Positions 37,985 through 47,361 of a stretch of DNA of 64,000 bases are shown here, piece by piece. How positions within the stretch are numbered: position 1 is the stretch's first letter; each line of letters opens with the position of its first letter. Made by a program: the position numbers and the translations under genes. The DNA comes from Terriglobia bacterium (lineage in GTDB: Bacteria > Acidobacteriota > Terriglobia > JAIQFV01): assembly GCA_020073085.1 (NCBI GenBank), contig JAIQFV010000003.1, positions 300,895 to 364,894 of the forward strand, written 5' to 3'. Below the pieces are notes generated by a model. The model worked only from the letters and a program-made list of their open reading frames with translations, did no database searches and had not been told where the DNA came from.

Positions 37985-38716
37985 ATGAAACAACGAATCG
38001 ACAAACTTCTCGTCGACCTTGGAATCGCGGAATCGCGGGAGAAGGCCCAGGCTCTGATTCTGGCGGGGCAAGTGTTGGTCGATGGGAGGTGTATCGAAAA
38101 AGCCGGCCAACAGATTCCAATCGATTCTCCGATCCGGCTCAAGGGCGTGCCCATGAAGTATGTGGGCCGGGGAGGGTTAAAGCTCGAGGCGGCGTTGGAC
38201 CATTTCTCGATTAGCCCCATGAGCAGGCTATGCCTTGACATCGGGGCTTCGACCGGGGGCTTTACCGACTGTTTGCTGCAGCGCGGCGCCGTGGGTGTGA
38301 TTGCCGTCGATGTGGGAACGAATCAATTGGACTGGAAGTTACGCCGTGATTCGCGGGTGGTTTCGCTCGAGAACACAAACGCCCGGTACCTCAAATTCGA
38401 AGGCCTCGGAACCCAGGTCGATTTGATCGTCGTTGACGTTTCATTCATTTCCCTGGAATTGATCGTTCCCGTGCTCCCCCCATTTTGCAGGCCATCCACG
38501 GAGGTGTTGCTGCTCGTCAAACCTCAATTCGAGGTGGGGAAAGGGGAGGTGGGAAAAGGAGGCGTCGTCCGGGACCCGACCCTCCATCAGCGGGCCGTCG
38601 AAAAGGTGACCGAAGCAGGGGAGAGGTATGGATTCGAAATCAAAGGTAGCGTAGAATCGCCCATCACCGGAGCCCAAGGGAACAAAGAGTTCTTCCTGTG
38701 GCTGCGGCCTAAGTGA
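37985..38716 (+). CDS. tlyA: TlyA-family 2'-O-methyltransferase (S4 domain)
   Basis: A 243-residue protein with an N-terminal S4 RNA-binding domain (about 1-60: RIDKLLVDLGIAESREKAQALILAGQVLVDG) and a FtsJ-like methyltransferase domain with LDIGASTGGFTDCLLQRGA for SAM binding, AVDVGTNQLDW, VDVSFISLELI and LVKPQFEVGK. The Lys-Asp-Lys catalytic set is plausible. The family methylates rRNA ribose; it was once called hemolysin TlyA. nadK follows 14 bases later, a frequent pairing. Confidence 0.93.
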   Translation: MKQRIDKLLVDLGIAESREKAQALILAGQVLVDGRCIEKAGQQIPIDSPIRLKGVPMKYVGRGGLKLEAALDHFSISPMSRLCLDIGASTGGFTDCLLQRGAVGVIAVDVGTNQLDWKLRRDSRVVSLENTNARYLKFEGLGTQVDLIVVDVSFISLELIVPVLPPFCRPSTEVLLLVKPQFEVGKGEVGKGGVVRDPTLHQRAVEKVTEAGERYGFEIKGSVESPITGAQGNKEFFLWLRPK

Positions 38717-38729
38717 GCGGGGCATACTC

Positions 38730-39593
38730 ATGCAAATTCAATCCGTCGGGATCATTACCAAGCCTCGCAAGAAGGAAATTGCCGCGGTCATCCGGCAACT
38801 GGTCGAATGGCTTGAGCTCCGCAAGGTATCCATCCTCTTCGATCATGAGACCTGCGAGTTGCTGGGGCGATCGAACGAAGGCGTCGGGCGCAATGAAATC
38901 CCGGCGAAAGTGGATCTGATCATCGTCCTGGGGGGCGACGGCACCATGCTCGCGGTCGCGCGCGTAATGAACGAGAGGGAAGTCCCCATCCTGGGCGTGA
39001 ATTTCGGCCACCTCGGATTTCTGACCGAAATGACCTTGGAAGAGCTCTTTCCGACCCTGGAGCTGGTTTTTGCGAATCAGCACACCACCGACTCGCGCAT
39101 CCTTCTGGAAGTTGAAGTCATGCGGTCGGGAGAGATCATCTCCCGGCACCAGGCCCTCAACGACGCTGTCATTAACAAAGGCGCGATGGCCCGCATCATC
39201 GACTTCTCGGTCAAGGTCGACAACCAGTTGTTGTCGGAGTACAAGGCGGACGGTTTGATTGTTTCTACGCCCACGGGATCCACCGCGTATTCCCTGGCGG
39301 CGGGGGGCCCGATCATTTTCCCCACGATGGGGGCGTTTGTCATTACCCCCATTTGCCCCCACACCCTGACCAACCGGCCCATCGTGATTCCGGACCGGTC
39401 GGTGGTTCGAGTCGAGATCGGACGGGGAGGAGAGTCGACGTTCCTCACGATGGACGGTCAAGTGGGCCTCGCTTTGCGCGAGCATGATTCTGTCATTGCG
39501 CGCAAATCGAAACGACGCCTCATCCTCGTCAAGCCGAGACAGAAAAGTTACTTCGATGTGCTTCGAGAGAAACTGAAGTGGGGCGAGCGATAG
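38730..39593 (+). CDS. nadK: NAD kinase
   Basis: A 287-residue protein that phosphorylates NAD to NADP. LGGDGTMLAVAR carries the GGDGT motif, FGHLGFLTE, LNDAVINKG (the NE/D substrate motif) and STPTGSTAYSLAAGGPI are canonical. Length fits the family. It is closely spaced after tlyA and probably cotranscribed. Confidence 0.95.
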   Translation: MQIQSVGIITKPRKKEIAAVIRQLVEWLELRKVSILFDHETCELLGRSNEGVGRNEIPAKVDLIIVLGGDGTMLAVARVMNEREVPILGVNFGHLGFLTEMTLEELFPTLELVFANQHTTDSRILLEVEVMRSGEIISRHQALNDAVINKGAMARIIDFSVKVDNQLLSEYKADGLIVSTPTGSTAYSLAAGGPIIFPTMGAFVITPICPHTLTNRPIVIPDRSVVRVEIGRGGESTFLTMDGQVGLALREHDSVIARKSKRRLILVKPRQKSYFDVLREKLKWGER

Positions 39594-39688
39594 TTGGATT
39601 CTCTGCGATCTCCGCGCCTTTGCGGTCATATTTGAGCGAATACTTCATTGATCAACCGGACTGACTTCACCCCAAGGTCCACGCTTTC

Positions 39689-40969
39689 ATGAAAAAATGG
39701 CTCCGGCCCTCGCTGACCACACAGATCCTCATCGGTCTGGCCGCCGGCATCCTCCTCGGATGGATCTCCCCCCACTGGGGAGTGGCCATCAAGCCGATGG
39801 CCGACATCTTCCTGCGCATGATCAAGATGATCATCGCTCCTCTGATCTTTTCCACCCTGGTCATCGGCATCGCCGGAGCGGGCGACTTTAAGCGGGTTGG
39901 ACGCATTGGTCTGAAGGCCATTATTTATTTTGAGGTGGCCACCACCATCGCCCTGCTCATCGGATTGGTGACCGTCAACGTTTTCAAACCCGGCGAATAC
40001 GTTGCCAGGCCGGCTCAAGCCGCCGTCCAGACAGCCGCGGCTCCCGTCCCGGAGGGTAAGACTGTGCCCGTCCCGAAATCGCCCTCGGGAAAAGACTTTC
40101 TCATTAGCTTGTTTCCGACCAGTGTCGTCGATGCCATGGCCCGAGGGGATATCCTGCAGCTCGTCATCTTCTCAATCTTTTTCGGGCTGGCGCTGGCGGC
40201 GGTGGGTGAAAAAGGAAAGCCGCTGGTTTCAGTTCTGACCGCCGTCGCAGACACGATGTTCAGGTTCACTGATTTCGTGATGCGCTTTTCCCCGCTGGGC
40301 GTGATGGCTGCCATTTCCGCGACGGTGGGGGCCAAGGGTTTATCGGTCTTGAAGGGCTATGCCAGCCTGGTGATCTGCTTCTATGGGGCCCTGGTTTTCT
40401 TCGTTTTCGTCGTGCTCTTTTTGATTTGTCTCATTATCCGGGTTCCCTTTTTTAGACTCTTCAGGGCCATTCGCGAGCCGTTCACCATCGCCTTTACGAC
40501 TGCTTCCAGCGAGGCGGCGCTACCGACCGCGATGGAGTCGATGGAACGGTTCGGGTGCCCCCGCGAGATCGTCGGATTTGTGCTGCCCACCGGATACAGC
40601 TTCAACCTCGACGGCGCGACACTCTACCTCTCGCTCTGCTCGATCTTTATCGCGCAAGTGTTCGGAGTTTCGCTTGATGTGAAGACGCAGGTGGTCATGA
40701 TGCTCACCCTGATGCTCACCTCGAAGGGGGTGGCGGGTGTGCCGCGGGCATCCCTGGTCGTGCTGGCGGGAACCATTGCAAGTTTCAACCTACCCATGGA
40801 AGGGATCGCCCTGCTGCTGGGGATCGATCAGATCCTCGACATGGGACGTACGGCCGTGAATGTCACCGGGAACTGCGTCGCCACGGCAGTGGTCGCTCGA
40901 TGGGAGGGTGTCCTGGACGACGCCAAGATGCTTCAGGTTGAGCCGGGCGCTGTGGAAATCACCGAGTGA
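39689..40969 (+). CDS. Dicarboxylate/amino acid:cation symporter (DAACS family)
   Basis: A 426-residue glutamate-transporter-fold protein with about eight helices. FLRMIKMIIAPLIFSTLVIGIAGAGD, the hairpin signature FTTASSEAALPTAMESME, PTGYSFNLDGATLY, and the C-terminal NVTGNCVATAVVARWEG with its substrate-binding Asn/Asp are diagnostic. It imports glutamate, aspartate or C4-dicarboxylates with Na+ or H+. It contains an extra Ala/Pro-rich loop (about 105-130). The acyl-CoA ligase gene follows by 21 bases. Confidence 0.92.
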   Translation: MKKWLRPSLTTQILIGLAAGILLGWISPHWGVAIKPMADIFLRMIKMIIAPLIFSTLVIGIAGAGDFKRVGRIGLKAIIYFEVATTIALLIGLVTVNVFKPGEYVARPAQAAVQTAAAPVPEGKTVPVPKSPSGKDFLISLFPTSVVDAMARGDILQLVIFSIFFGLALAAVGEKGKPLVSVLTAVADTMFRFTDFVMRFSPLGVMAAISATVGAKGLSVLKGYASLVICFYGALVFFVFVVLFLICLIIRVPFFRLFRAIREPFTIAFTTASSEAALPTAMESMERFGCPREIVGFVLPTGYSFNLDGATLYLSLCSIFIAQVFGVSLDVKTQVVMMLTLMLTSKGVAGVPRASLVVLAGTIASFNLPMEGIALLLGIDQILDMGRTAVNVTGNCVATAVVARWEGVLDDAKMLQVEPGAVEITE

Positions 40970-40990
40970 TTACGGCCGCAATGGAGATCC

Positions 40991-42580
40991 GTGTCACCTG
41001 TGTTGTCCGCGTCCAAACCATCCATGCTAGAAAACGCCACAGACTGGCTGTTACCCGAGTCGCTCACGGAATCGAAGGATGGAGCTCGCCCCGCGATTCG
41101 ATGGAACGGGCAATCGATCACTTATCGCGACCTCGTTCTTCAGACAAACCAGATCGCCCGTTTCCTCCAGTCCCGCGGATTGGGTCACCGGCAATGTCTC
41201 GCGGTGATCCTTCGAGACTCCCCGACTTTCATCGCCACCTTCCTGGCCGCCATGAAGATTGGCGCCGTGCCTGCATTGATCTCCACCTTTGCGGAGGGCA
41301 GGGAACTCGAACACATCCTGAATTTATGTGCGGCGCGGTTGGCGATCGTGGGGGAAGGATCGTTTCAAAGCCTTCATGCAGTCCATCACCGCTTGCGAAA
41401 CCTTGAGTACGCGTTTGTGGTGGGGTCTGAAGCCTACGCGAATCTCCCAGCAAGCGATGATTGGATTTCGCCCTTCTCCTATGAAGAGGAGTCCACGGCC
41501 ACGGTACTGGTCAGCCCCACCACGTCCGGAGACCCCGCCTTTTTCTTGTTTACGTCCGGATCGACAGGCGAGCCCAAGGCGGTCATCCACTGCCACTCTC
41601 ATATTCGTCACACGGTCGAGAACTACGGCCGGTCCGTTTTGAAGCTCACTCCCAATGACCGGACGTTTTCATCCTCACGCTTATATTTTGCCTATGGTCT
41701 GGGGAACTCGCTGTCTTTCCCTCTGGGGGCGCGGGCGACTACTATTTTGTGCACCGAGAGACCGACACCCGAAGCCATTTCTAAAATTATGCGAGACGAG
41801 GCTCCCACTGTTTTTTTTGGTGTGCCGGCGGTGTATCGGGCGTTGCTGGAGCATCACCGCCACGTCGACAAACTTAGAATGGACTCCTTGCGATATTGCG
41901 TATCGGCGGGGGAGGCCTTGCCGGCAGTCGTGTTCCAAGAATGGAAGCAGACGTTTGGAGTCGAGATCCTCGACGGAATTGGAACTACCGAAGCCCTTCA
42001 CATGTTTCTTTCAAACCGCCCCGGCGAGGCGTGTGCAGGCTCCAGCGGAACTGCGGTCGAGGGATACGAGATCCGGATCCTCGACGAATCGGGCAGGGAA
42101 GTCGAGGGGCGGGCCACGGGGAATTTGTGGGTCAAGGGAAATACCTTCGGTCCCTACTACACACCGACACACGGGTTTTCATCGACGCCGGTCACGGATT
42201 GGGTCAGAACGGGCGACATTTATCGATGTGATGAGAACGGCCACTACTATTTCTGCGGCCGCAGCAGCGACCACTTCAAAGTGCAAGGATTGTGGGTTTC
42301 ACCCGTTGAGATTGAGGAAAGATTGCTCGAGCACGAGGCCGTTCTGGAAACCGGGGTCGTCGGCATTGTGGACCAGGGCGGACTCATTACCGCACGCGCT
42401 CATGTCGTCCTCAAGAAAGATAAACAGGCCAGCGAGGCCGAGCTCAAGGAGTTCCTGTCCCGCCGGCTCCATTCCTATCAAGTCCCCCGCAACATTATTT
42501 TCATGGACAATCTTCCGAGGACGGCCACCGGCAAGCTTCAGCGCTACAAACTTCGGGAACTTGAGATCGAACGCGGATGA
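40991..42580 (+). CDS. Benzoate-CoA-ligase-like AMP-forming acyl-CoA synthetase
   Basis: A 529-residue ANL-superfamily enzyme. Seen: A3 FLFTSGSTGEPKAVIH, FSSSRLYFAYGLGN, LDGIGTTEALHMFLSN (A5), WVRTGDIYRCDENGHYYFCGRSSDHFKVQGLWVSP (A7-A8) and C-terminal LPRTATGKLQRYKL with the adenylation Lys. The RLYFAYGLGNS...GIGTTE...HMFLSN pattern is typical of benzoate-CoA ligases, so an aromatic acid substrate is likely. The GTG at 40991 has GGAG in front; Met at 41024 is an alternative. The symporter just upstream may supply the acid. Confidence 0.85.
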   Translation: MSPVLSASKPSMLENATDWLLPESLTESKDGARPAIRWNGQSITYRDLVLQTNQIARFLQSRGLGHRQCLAVILRDSPTFIATFLAAMKIGAVPALISTFAEGRELEHILNLCAARLAIVGEGSFQSLHAVHHRLRNLEYAFVVGSEAYANLPASDDWISPFSYEEESTATVLVSPTTSGDPAFFLFTSGSTGEPKAVIHCHSHIRHTVENYGRSVLKLTPNDRTFSSSRLYFAYGLGNSLSFPLGARATTILCTERPTPEAISKIMRDEAPTVFFGVPAVYRALLEHHRHVDKLRMDSLRYCVSAGEALPAVVFQEWKQTFGVEILDGIGTTEALHMFLSNRPGEACAGSSGTAVEGYEIRILDESGREVEGRATGNLWVKGNTFGPYYTPTHGFSSTPVTDWVRTGDIYRCDENGHYYFCGRSSDHFKVQGLWVSPVEIEERLLEHEAVLETGVVGIVDQGGLITARAHVVLKKDKQASEAELKEFLSRRLHSYQVPRNIIFMDNLPRTATGKLQRYKLRELEIERG

Positions 42581-42900
42581 ACACGGATGAAAATGGGGTG
42601 AACCCACGTCCGAATTGAATAGCGTTCTTTAGCGGCGGAGCGACAGGTTGGAACAATTCTCACTCCTGGACTACTCGATCGCTCGCAAAATCGCGAATTG
42701 TATCCCCCGCACTCTTTGCGGCCATTGCGCCTTCTTAGCGCTCTTTGCGGTTAGCTTTTGCTTTTTCTTGAATCTCAAATTTCAGATTTCAAATCTTGTC
42801 GTTGACCGATTCGACCCTCCGACATGCCCTCGAAGACGGCTTTCCGCTTGACGATTCTGCGTCCTGCGGTATATAAACTCTGATTCTGCTTTGCCCGCGC
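42581..42900. other. Gene-free interval
   Basis: A 320-bp stretch between the ligase and tRNA-Glu. It holds a degenerate run TTTGCGGCCATTGCGCC/TTAGCGCTCTTTGCGGTTAG near 42712-42750, of a type seen elsewhere in the window, and an AT-rich tail. No gene or clear promoter was recognised. Confidence 0.5.
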
Positions 42901-42978
42901 GTCCTCGTCGTCTAGCCCGGCCTAGGACACCGCCCTTTCACGGCGGTAACACGGGTTCAAATCCCGTCGAGGACGCCA
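42901..42978 (+). tRNA. tRNA-Glu (TTC)
   Basis: Acceptor GTCCTCG (42901-42907) with CGAGGAC (42968-42974), D region GTCTAGCCCGGCCTAGGAC, anticodon stem CCGCC/GGCGG around CTTTCAC with anticodon TTC, T arm CGGGTTCAAATCCCG, discriminator G and encoded CCA. Confidence 0.97.
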
Positions 42979-43123
42979 AAATTCCAAGAGATGTTCCAAG
43001 TTCGGGCTCTCCCGGCGAGGGTTTGAAATGGCCCGATATGCGCTTGAGGGCCTTTCCCTGCGTGCAGAACCCACCCTCACCTGCGACTCACGGCCGCTCG
43101 ATCCAAGCTTCTGGAGGAAAACC

Positions 43124-44803
43124 ATGACTTCCTGGCCTGCACCCAGCGCGCTCGACGCGCGCACCCAGGCCTTTCCAATCTTGACGGCGCCCCAGATCCA
43201 TCGGATCCGCCCCGGCGGCAAGGTGCGCAGGGTGGAGCCAGGTGAAATCTTGTTTCAGCCCGGCGATACTGAAGTGCCTTTTTTCGTCCTGCTCTCGGGA
43301 GGCCTGGAGATCGTACAGCCGGATCTCACGGGGGAACGCCCCATAACGACGCACGGCCCCGGCCAGTTTACTGGAGAGATCACGATGATCTCCGGGCAAC
43401 GATGTCTGGTGCGGGGCCGGGTGACCAGTGCGGGCGAGTTTCTCGAGATCAGCGCGGATGCCTTCCGATCGTTTGTCGCTAAAGATGCCGAACTGGGCGA
43501 GATTTTCATGAGGGCGTTTATTCTGAGGCGGCTGGCACTTATCAGTCACGGCCTGGGTAATGTCATTTTGATGGGTTCGCGCCACTGCGCCGACACGCTG
43601 CACCTGAGGGAGTTTCTGAGCCGGAACGCGCATCCTTACACCTATGTGGATCTCGACACCGACTCTGCCTCGCAGGAGCTTTTGGACCGTTTTGAAGTCA
43701 AATTGACGGAGATTCCGGTCCTCATCTGCAATGGCCAAACCGTCTTGCGCAATCCCTCGACTCAGGCGCTGGCCGATTGCCTCGGTTTTAACGTCAGCAT
43801 TGATCAGTCTCAGTTGCGTGATCTGGTCATTGTGGGCGCGGGACCTTCCGGCCTGGCAGCTGCGGTGTACGCCGCATCGGAAGGTCTGGATGCCCTGGTG
43901 ATTGAAACGGAGTCTCCGGGCGGTCAGGCGGGATCAAGCTCCAAGATCGAGAACTACCTGGGGTTCCCGACCGGCGTGTCCGGACAGGAACTGGCAGCGC
44001 GCGCCATCGCACAAGCGCAGAAGTTCGGCGCGAAGATGATGGTGGCACACAGCGTGGTGCGCCTCAACTGCAACCGCCGGCCCTACGAAGTGGTATTGGA
44101 TAGTGGCAGCGCAATCGCTGCGCGCGCCGTCATCATTGCGACCGGGGCTCAGTATAAGAAACCGGCTCTTGCCAGCCTGAAGAAGTTCGAAGGTCTAGGC
44201 ATTTACTACGGGGCGACGTACATCGAGTCGCAACTGTGCGAAAACGAAGATGTGATCGTGGTGGGTGGAGGGAACTCAGCCGGACAGGCCGCGGTGTTCC
44301 TGTCACAGACCGCACGCAAGGTCTACATGCTGGTGCGATCCGGAGAACTGGCGGGGACAATGTCGCGCTACTTGATTCAGCGGATCGCGGAAAACCCTGC
44401 CATTGAGCTGCATTATAGAACGGAAATCATTGGTTTGGAGGGCGACACCCAACTGGAGCGCATCACATGGCTTGACGGGAATACCGGTGAAACTTCAAGT
44501 CATCCCATTTGCCACGTGTTCATCATGACGGGGGCCTCGCCCCGAACCGACTGGCTGCGAGGTTGCGTGGCCATGGACGACAAAGGCTTCATCCTGACCG
44601 GGCGAGATCTCGATGGGGCGGGCGGCATCGCTTCACCTCTTGCTTGGCCGCTCCGGCGTTCTCCGCAGATGCTCGAGACCAGTCTTCCCGCGGTATTTGC
44701 GGTCGGCGATGTTCGCTCGGGGAATGTGAAGCGTGTGGCCTCAGCGGTGGGCGAAGGGGCCATTGCCGTCCATCTCGTCCATCGTGCCCTGGCAGAACCC
44801 TGA
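43124..44803 (+). CDS. cNMP-binding / glutaredoxin-like / thioredoxin-reductase-like fusion without redox CxxC
   Basis: A 559-residue three-part protein. Residues about 15-130 are a CRP/cNMP-binding fold (VEPGEILFQPGDTEVPFFVLLSGGLEIVQ, GQFTGEITMISGQ). Residues about 148-225 are a thioredoxin/glutaredoxin-like domain with a single Cys155 in SRHCADTLHLREFL. From about 232 it is a thioredoxin-reductase-type flavoprotein: GAGPSGLAAAVYA (G238, G240, G243), GGGNSAGQAAVFLSQ, AVFAVGDVRSG. The redox CATC of true thioredoxin reductase is replaced by GATY (363-366), so it cannot act by that mechanism. Start ATG 43124 has GGAGG. A UBP-type zinc finger gene follows 81 bases later; this gene pair recurs in other bacterial genomes by my recollection. 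Confidence 0.88.
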   Translation: MTSWPAPSALDARTQAFPILTAPQIHRIRPGGKVRRVEPGEILFQPGDTEVPFFVLLSGGLEIVQPDLTGERPITTHGPGQFTGEITMISGQRCLVRGRVTSAGEFLEISADAFRSFVAKDAELGEIFMRAFILRRLALISHGLGNVILMGSRHCADTLHLREFLSRNAHPYTYVDLDTDSASQELLDRFEVKLTEIPVLICNGQTVLRNPSTQALADCLGFNVSIDQSQLRDLVIVGAGPSGLAAAVYAASEGLDALVIETESPGGQAGSSSKIENYLGFPTGVSGQELAARAIAQAQKFGAKMMVAHSVVRLNCNRRPYEVVLDSGSAIAARAVIIATGAQYKKPALASLKKFEGLGIYYGATYIESQLCENEDVIVVGGGNSAGQAAVFLSQTARKVYMLVRSGELAGTMSRYLIQRIAENPAIELHYRTEIIGLEGDTQLERITWLDGNTGETSSHPICHVFIMTGASPRTDWLRGCVAMDDKGFILTGRDLDGAGGIASPLAWPLRRSPQMLETSLPAVFAVGDVRSGNVKRVASAVGEGAIAVHLVHRALAEP

Positions 44804-44884
44804 AGAGGCCGAAGGCGGGGCGATCCCCCGCGCCCGAGCCATAGCTGCATCGATCCTTAAACCCCCCGGGTCAAGGAGATTCTA

Positions 44885-45178
44885 ATGGCTGAATGTCCTC
44901 ATCTCAATGCGATCAAGTATACCAGTACTAAGAAGCACGTTTGTGAGGACTGCGTCAAAATCGGAGATACCTGGGTACATCTGCGCCTCTGCCTGGAGTG
45001 CGGGCACGTGGCCTGTTGCGACTCCTCGAAGAACAAGCACGCCACCAAACATTTTCATCACAGCAAGCACCCCCTGGTGCGCTCCATCGAGCCCGGCGAA
45101 AACTGGGTATGGTGTTACGTGGACCAGATGGCGGCAGGGGAGATACGGCCTCGAGGATTCGTGGCCACACAAGGGTGA
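44885..45178 (+). CDS. UBP-type zinc finger protein
   Basis: A 97-residue protein made of one ZnF-UBP domain. The spacing of metal ligands is visible: CPHL, CEDC, LCLECGHVACCDSS, then KHATKHFHHSKHPLV. Family members bind ubiquitin C-termini in eukaryotes; bacteria have no ubiquitin, so the ligand here is unknown. The start has AAGGAG six bases upstream. It is downstream of the cNMP/Grx/TrxR-like gene and probably cotranscribed, suggesting a joint role. Confidence 0.85.
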   Translation: MAECPHLNAIKYTSTKKHVCEDCVKIGDTWVHLRLCLECGHVACCDSSKNKHATKHFHHSKHPLVRSIEPGENWVWCYVDQMAAGEIRPRGFVATQG

Positions 45179-45421
45179 ACACGGCCTACCCGGCGTGCGA
45201 ATTTGAACAAGCGGTCAGCAATCCTTCCTTATGATTTCGGGTTGATTAGTGACAAGGCCAGGAGGAGCAAAGCAAGTGAACGACAGTCTGCTGCACATCT
45301 CACTGACCAATCCTCGAAAATGCTGACTCCGCGATTCTTGATGAGAATCCCACCTTACCGGAACTGAGAACCCAGCGGCAACGTGATTTATCCCAATCTC
45401 TGTGGGCTGAAGGGTTGATCC

Positions 45422-46540
45422 ATGACTCGATCCGTGACGTTCGGAATTGTCGGTGGCTACGGGGCCACCGGAAGAGTCGTTGTGTCCGAACTTTGGAAGT
45501 CCTCCGAGGGCGGGATTCTAATGGGTGGACGGGACCCGGACAAGGGGAAAGGTCTGGCCGCCGGATTCGACGGCAGGGTGTCCGCGGTGCAGATCGACAC
45601 CCTCGATCCTTACTCTTTGGATGACTTTTGCGGCCGATGTTCAATTATCGTCAACTGCGCCGGGCCTGTCAGGGTGCTCGAGGATCGGGTCGCTCAGGCG
45701 GCCTTTCGTAGGCATTGTCACTACATCGATGCCGCCGGCATGTCGATGGTGAAGGAACGCATGCTTCCTCACAGCCGTGAGATTGAAGATTTAGAATTGT
45801 CGTTCGTCGTCTCGGCGGGGTGGATGCCGGGCCTGAGCGAGCTTGTGCCTGCCTACGCGGACGCCCAGGCGAGAGTCCGGATGGATGCGATCGATTCGTT
45901 GACGGTTTATTTCGGCGACTCGGGCGAATGGTCCACCAATGCTTTGCGAGACGGGGCCTGGTATATCCGCCAGTCCGGGCTCCGCAGGGCTGGCTACTTC
46001 CACAAAGGCGGGTGGACACACGCCAAAATATCGGAAGCCTTCCGCCGCGTCGATTTGGGTGACCCTGTCGGCGCCGGCCGTTTCGGCATGTTCTCTACTC
46101 CCGAACTGGCAGAAGTGGGCCGTCGGCTTGATGATATTGACGTCTTCACATTCACGTACCTGTCGGGGTTTCGGACGGTCATTGCCACAACTCTGATGGC
46201 CCTGGTGCCTCTCCCTGAAGGTTGGTGTGTTCCCTTGCTCCGGAATGTATTTCATAGAAACCGTCTGCCCGTGGACGGCTTTGTCGCGGCTCGGATACTT
46301 GGGCGTTCTCAAGGACGCAGGGTAATCCTAACGACTCAAATCGTCTACAAGGAACGCCGCGACTACTGGATTCATGGAGTGGCGATGGCCACGGCCGCCC
46401 GCATGGTTTCGGAGGGTAAAGCCGTCCGCGCCGGCGTCCACTTCCTGGCTGATGCGGTGGATCCAGTTGCCTTCGTCGCAGAGCTGCGAAAAGCCGGAGT
46501 CGAGCTGACCGAGCGATTCGATTCGGTCGGAGATCTCTAA
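45422..46540 (+). CDS. Saccharopine-dehydrogenase-like / trans-acting enoyl reductase family
   Basis: A 372-residue protein with an N-terminal Rossmann segment GIVGGYGATGRVVVSEL, followed by LMGGRDPDKGKGLAAGF, IVNCAGPVRVLEDRVAQAAF, HCHYIDAAGMSMVKE and VVSAGWMPGLSELVP. These match the saccharopine-dehydrogenase NAD(P)-binding fold, a family used for varied substrates including lipid enoyl reduction. Substrate is unknown. The stop codon abuts a half-palindrome of the MITE family at 46541. A 17-codon frame with a strong AGGAGG (about 45271) before the gene is not interpreted. Confidence 0.8.
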   Translation: MTRSVTFGIVGGYGATGRVVVSELWKSSEGGILMGGRDPDKGKGLAAGFDGRVSAVQIDTLDPYSLDDFCGRCSIIVNCAGPVRVLEDRVAQAAFRRHCHYIDAAGMSMVKERMLPHSREIEDLELSFVVSAGWMPGLSELVPAYADAQARVRMDAIDSLTVYFGDSGEWSTNALRDGAWYIRQSGLRRAGYFHKGGWTHAKISEAFRRVDLGDPVGAGRFGMFSTPELAEVGRRLDDIDVFTFTYLSGFRTVIATTLMALVPLPEGWCVPLLRNVFHRNRLPVDGFVAARILGRSQGRRVILTTQIVYKERRDYWIHGVAMATAARMVSEGKAVRAGVHFLADAVDPVAFVAELRKAGVELTERFDSVGDL

Positions 46541-46574
46541 TTGTCCAGTATCCGGCCTGACCCCGGCTATTTTC
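46541..46574. repeat. Half copy of the GGGGTCAGATC MITE end
   Basis: TTGTCCAGTATCCGG followed by CCTGACCCC matches the right end of the complete MITE copies (TTGTCCATTAGTCCGGATCT, then GACCCC), with a shortened spacer. It starts right after the stop codon of the preceding gene and ends before the stop of the convergent gene, so it may act as a shared 3' structure. Confidence 0.6.
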
Positions 46575-46578
46575 TTGC

Positions 46579-47274
46579 TCATTTTATTATCATTTTCAAC
46601 AAAAATAGCACGGCTGCAGTGAGCGCATTGGTCAGGGCAAATGGATGTGCTCCAAAAGAGACATCAATCGAACCCTTCGGAATCTCTGCCGAAGAGGGTT
46701 GATCTGTTATGGTGGTGTTAAACCCTTCCGTTTGGACTATTAGCCTTCGACCGGTACCTCGAATTTCTCGCCTCGCTGGAGCTCCTGTTAATAGGGTAAG
46801 CAGGTAGAAGAGAGGCGCGATAACCAAAAGCCAACCTAGCACAGCAAGAGCCAACAGCAGATCCATCATGAGGGCAAACGCTGAGTCCCAGAGGGCCTCC
46901 AGAATGGAAACAGAATCGTCTGCACGCTGCTTTACCCCATCCAGGGGACCTGCAAGATTTACTGCGATTGCCTCAAAGACCACTGCGGCAAGAGCACTAC
47001 AGGACGCCAGGAACTGGAAGGGATGCCAAGAGAGTAAGCCTTTATGCGCCTCGAGCCCTTCCCACGCCACCGCAAACAATGCGGTCACGATGCTGATCAT
47101 TGTTCCGTTTTTGACATACCATGTGAAGTAGCTCTCTAAAGCAAAATGTGAGAACATCCAGTTCAACCCCCATATCCATACAGCGAATACAACCAAGGCG
47201 ATAAGGAAACCTTTGAACCGGTGTTGTTTTCTAGGCGGTATCGCCTTTGCCTCACCATCCACTTCCATAGGCAT
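46579..47274 (-). CDS. Polytopic membrane protein, unknown
   Basis: A 231-residue protein with about five hydrophobic segments (about 23-42, 58-75, 85-108, 132-162 and the C-terminal 213-230), a basic N-terminal region and a soluble stretch of about 35 residues before the last helix. I recognise no family. GGAGAGGAG immediately precedes the ATG, supporting the start. Confidence 0.6.
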   Translation of the reverse strand: MPMEVDGEAKAIPPRKQHRFKGFLIALVVFAVWIWGLNWMFSHFALESYFTWYVKNGTMISIVTALFAVAWEGLEAHKGLLSWHPFQFLASCSALAAVVFEAIAVNLAGPLDGVKQRADDSVSILEALWDSAFALMMDLLLALAVLGWLLVIAPLFYLLTLLTGAPARREIRGTGRRLIVQTEGFNTTITDQPSSAEIPKGSIDVSFGAHPFALTNALTAAVLFLLKMIIK

Positions 47275-47361
47275 ATCTCCTCTCCACCAACGAAGAACAC
47301 GGTCGGGACAGACCGGGACGGGCTGCTGCTCAAACCCGAGAGTGCCCGGTGAGGCCTCGAT

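Noticed and set aside
45271..45330. 17-codon frame with strong AGGAGG
   Set aside because: Too short and without context; no homology recognised, left out as a gene.
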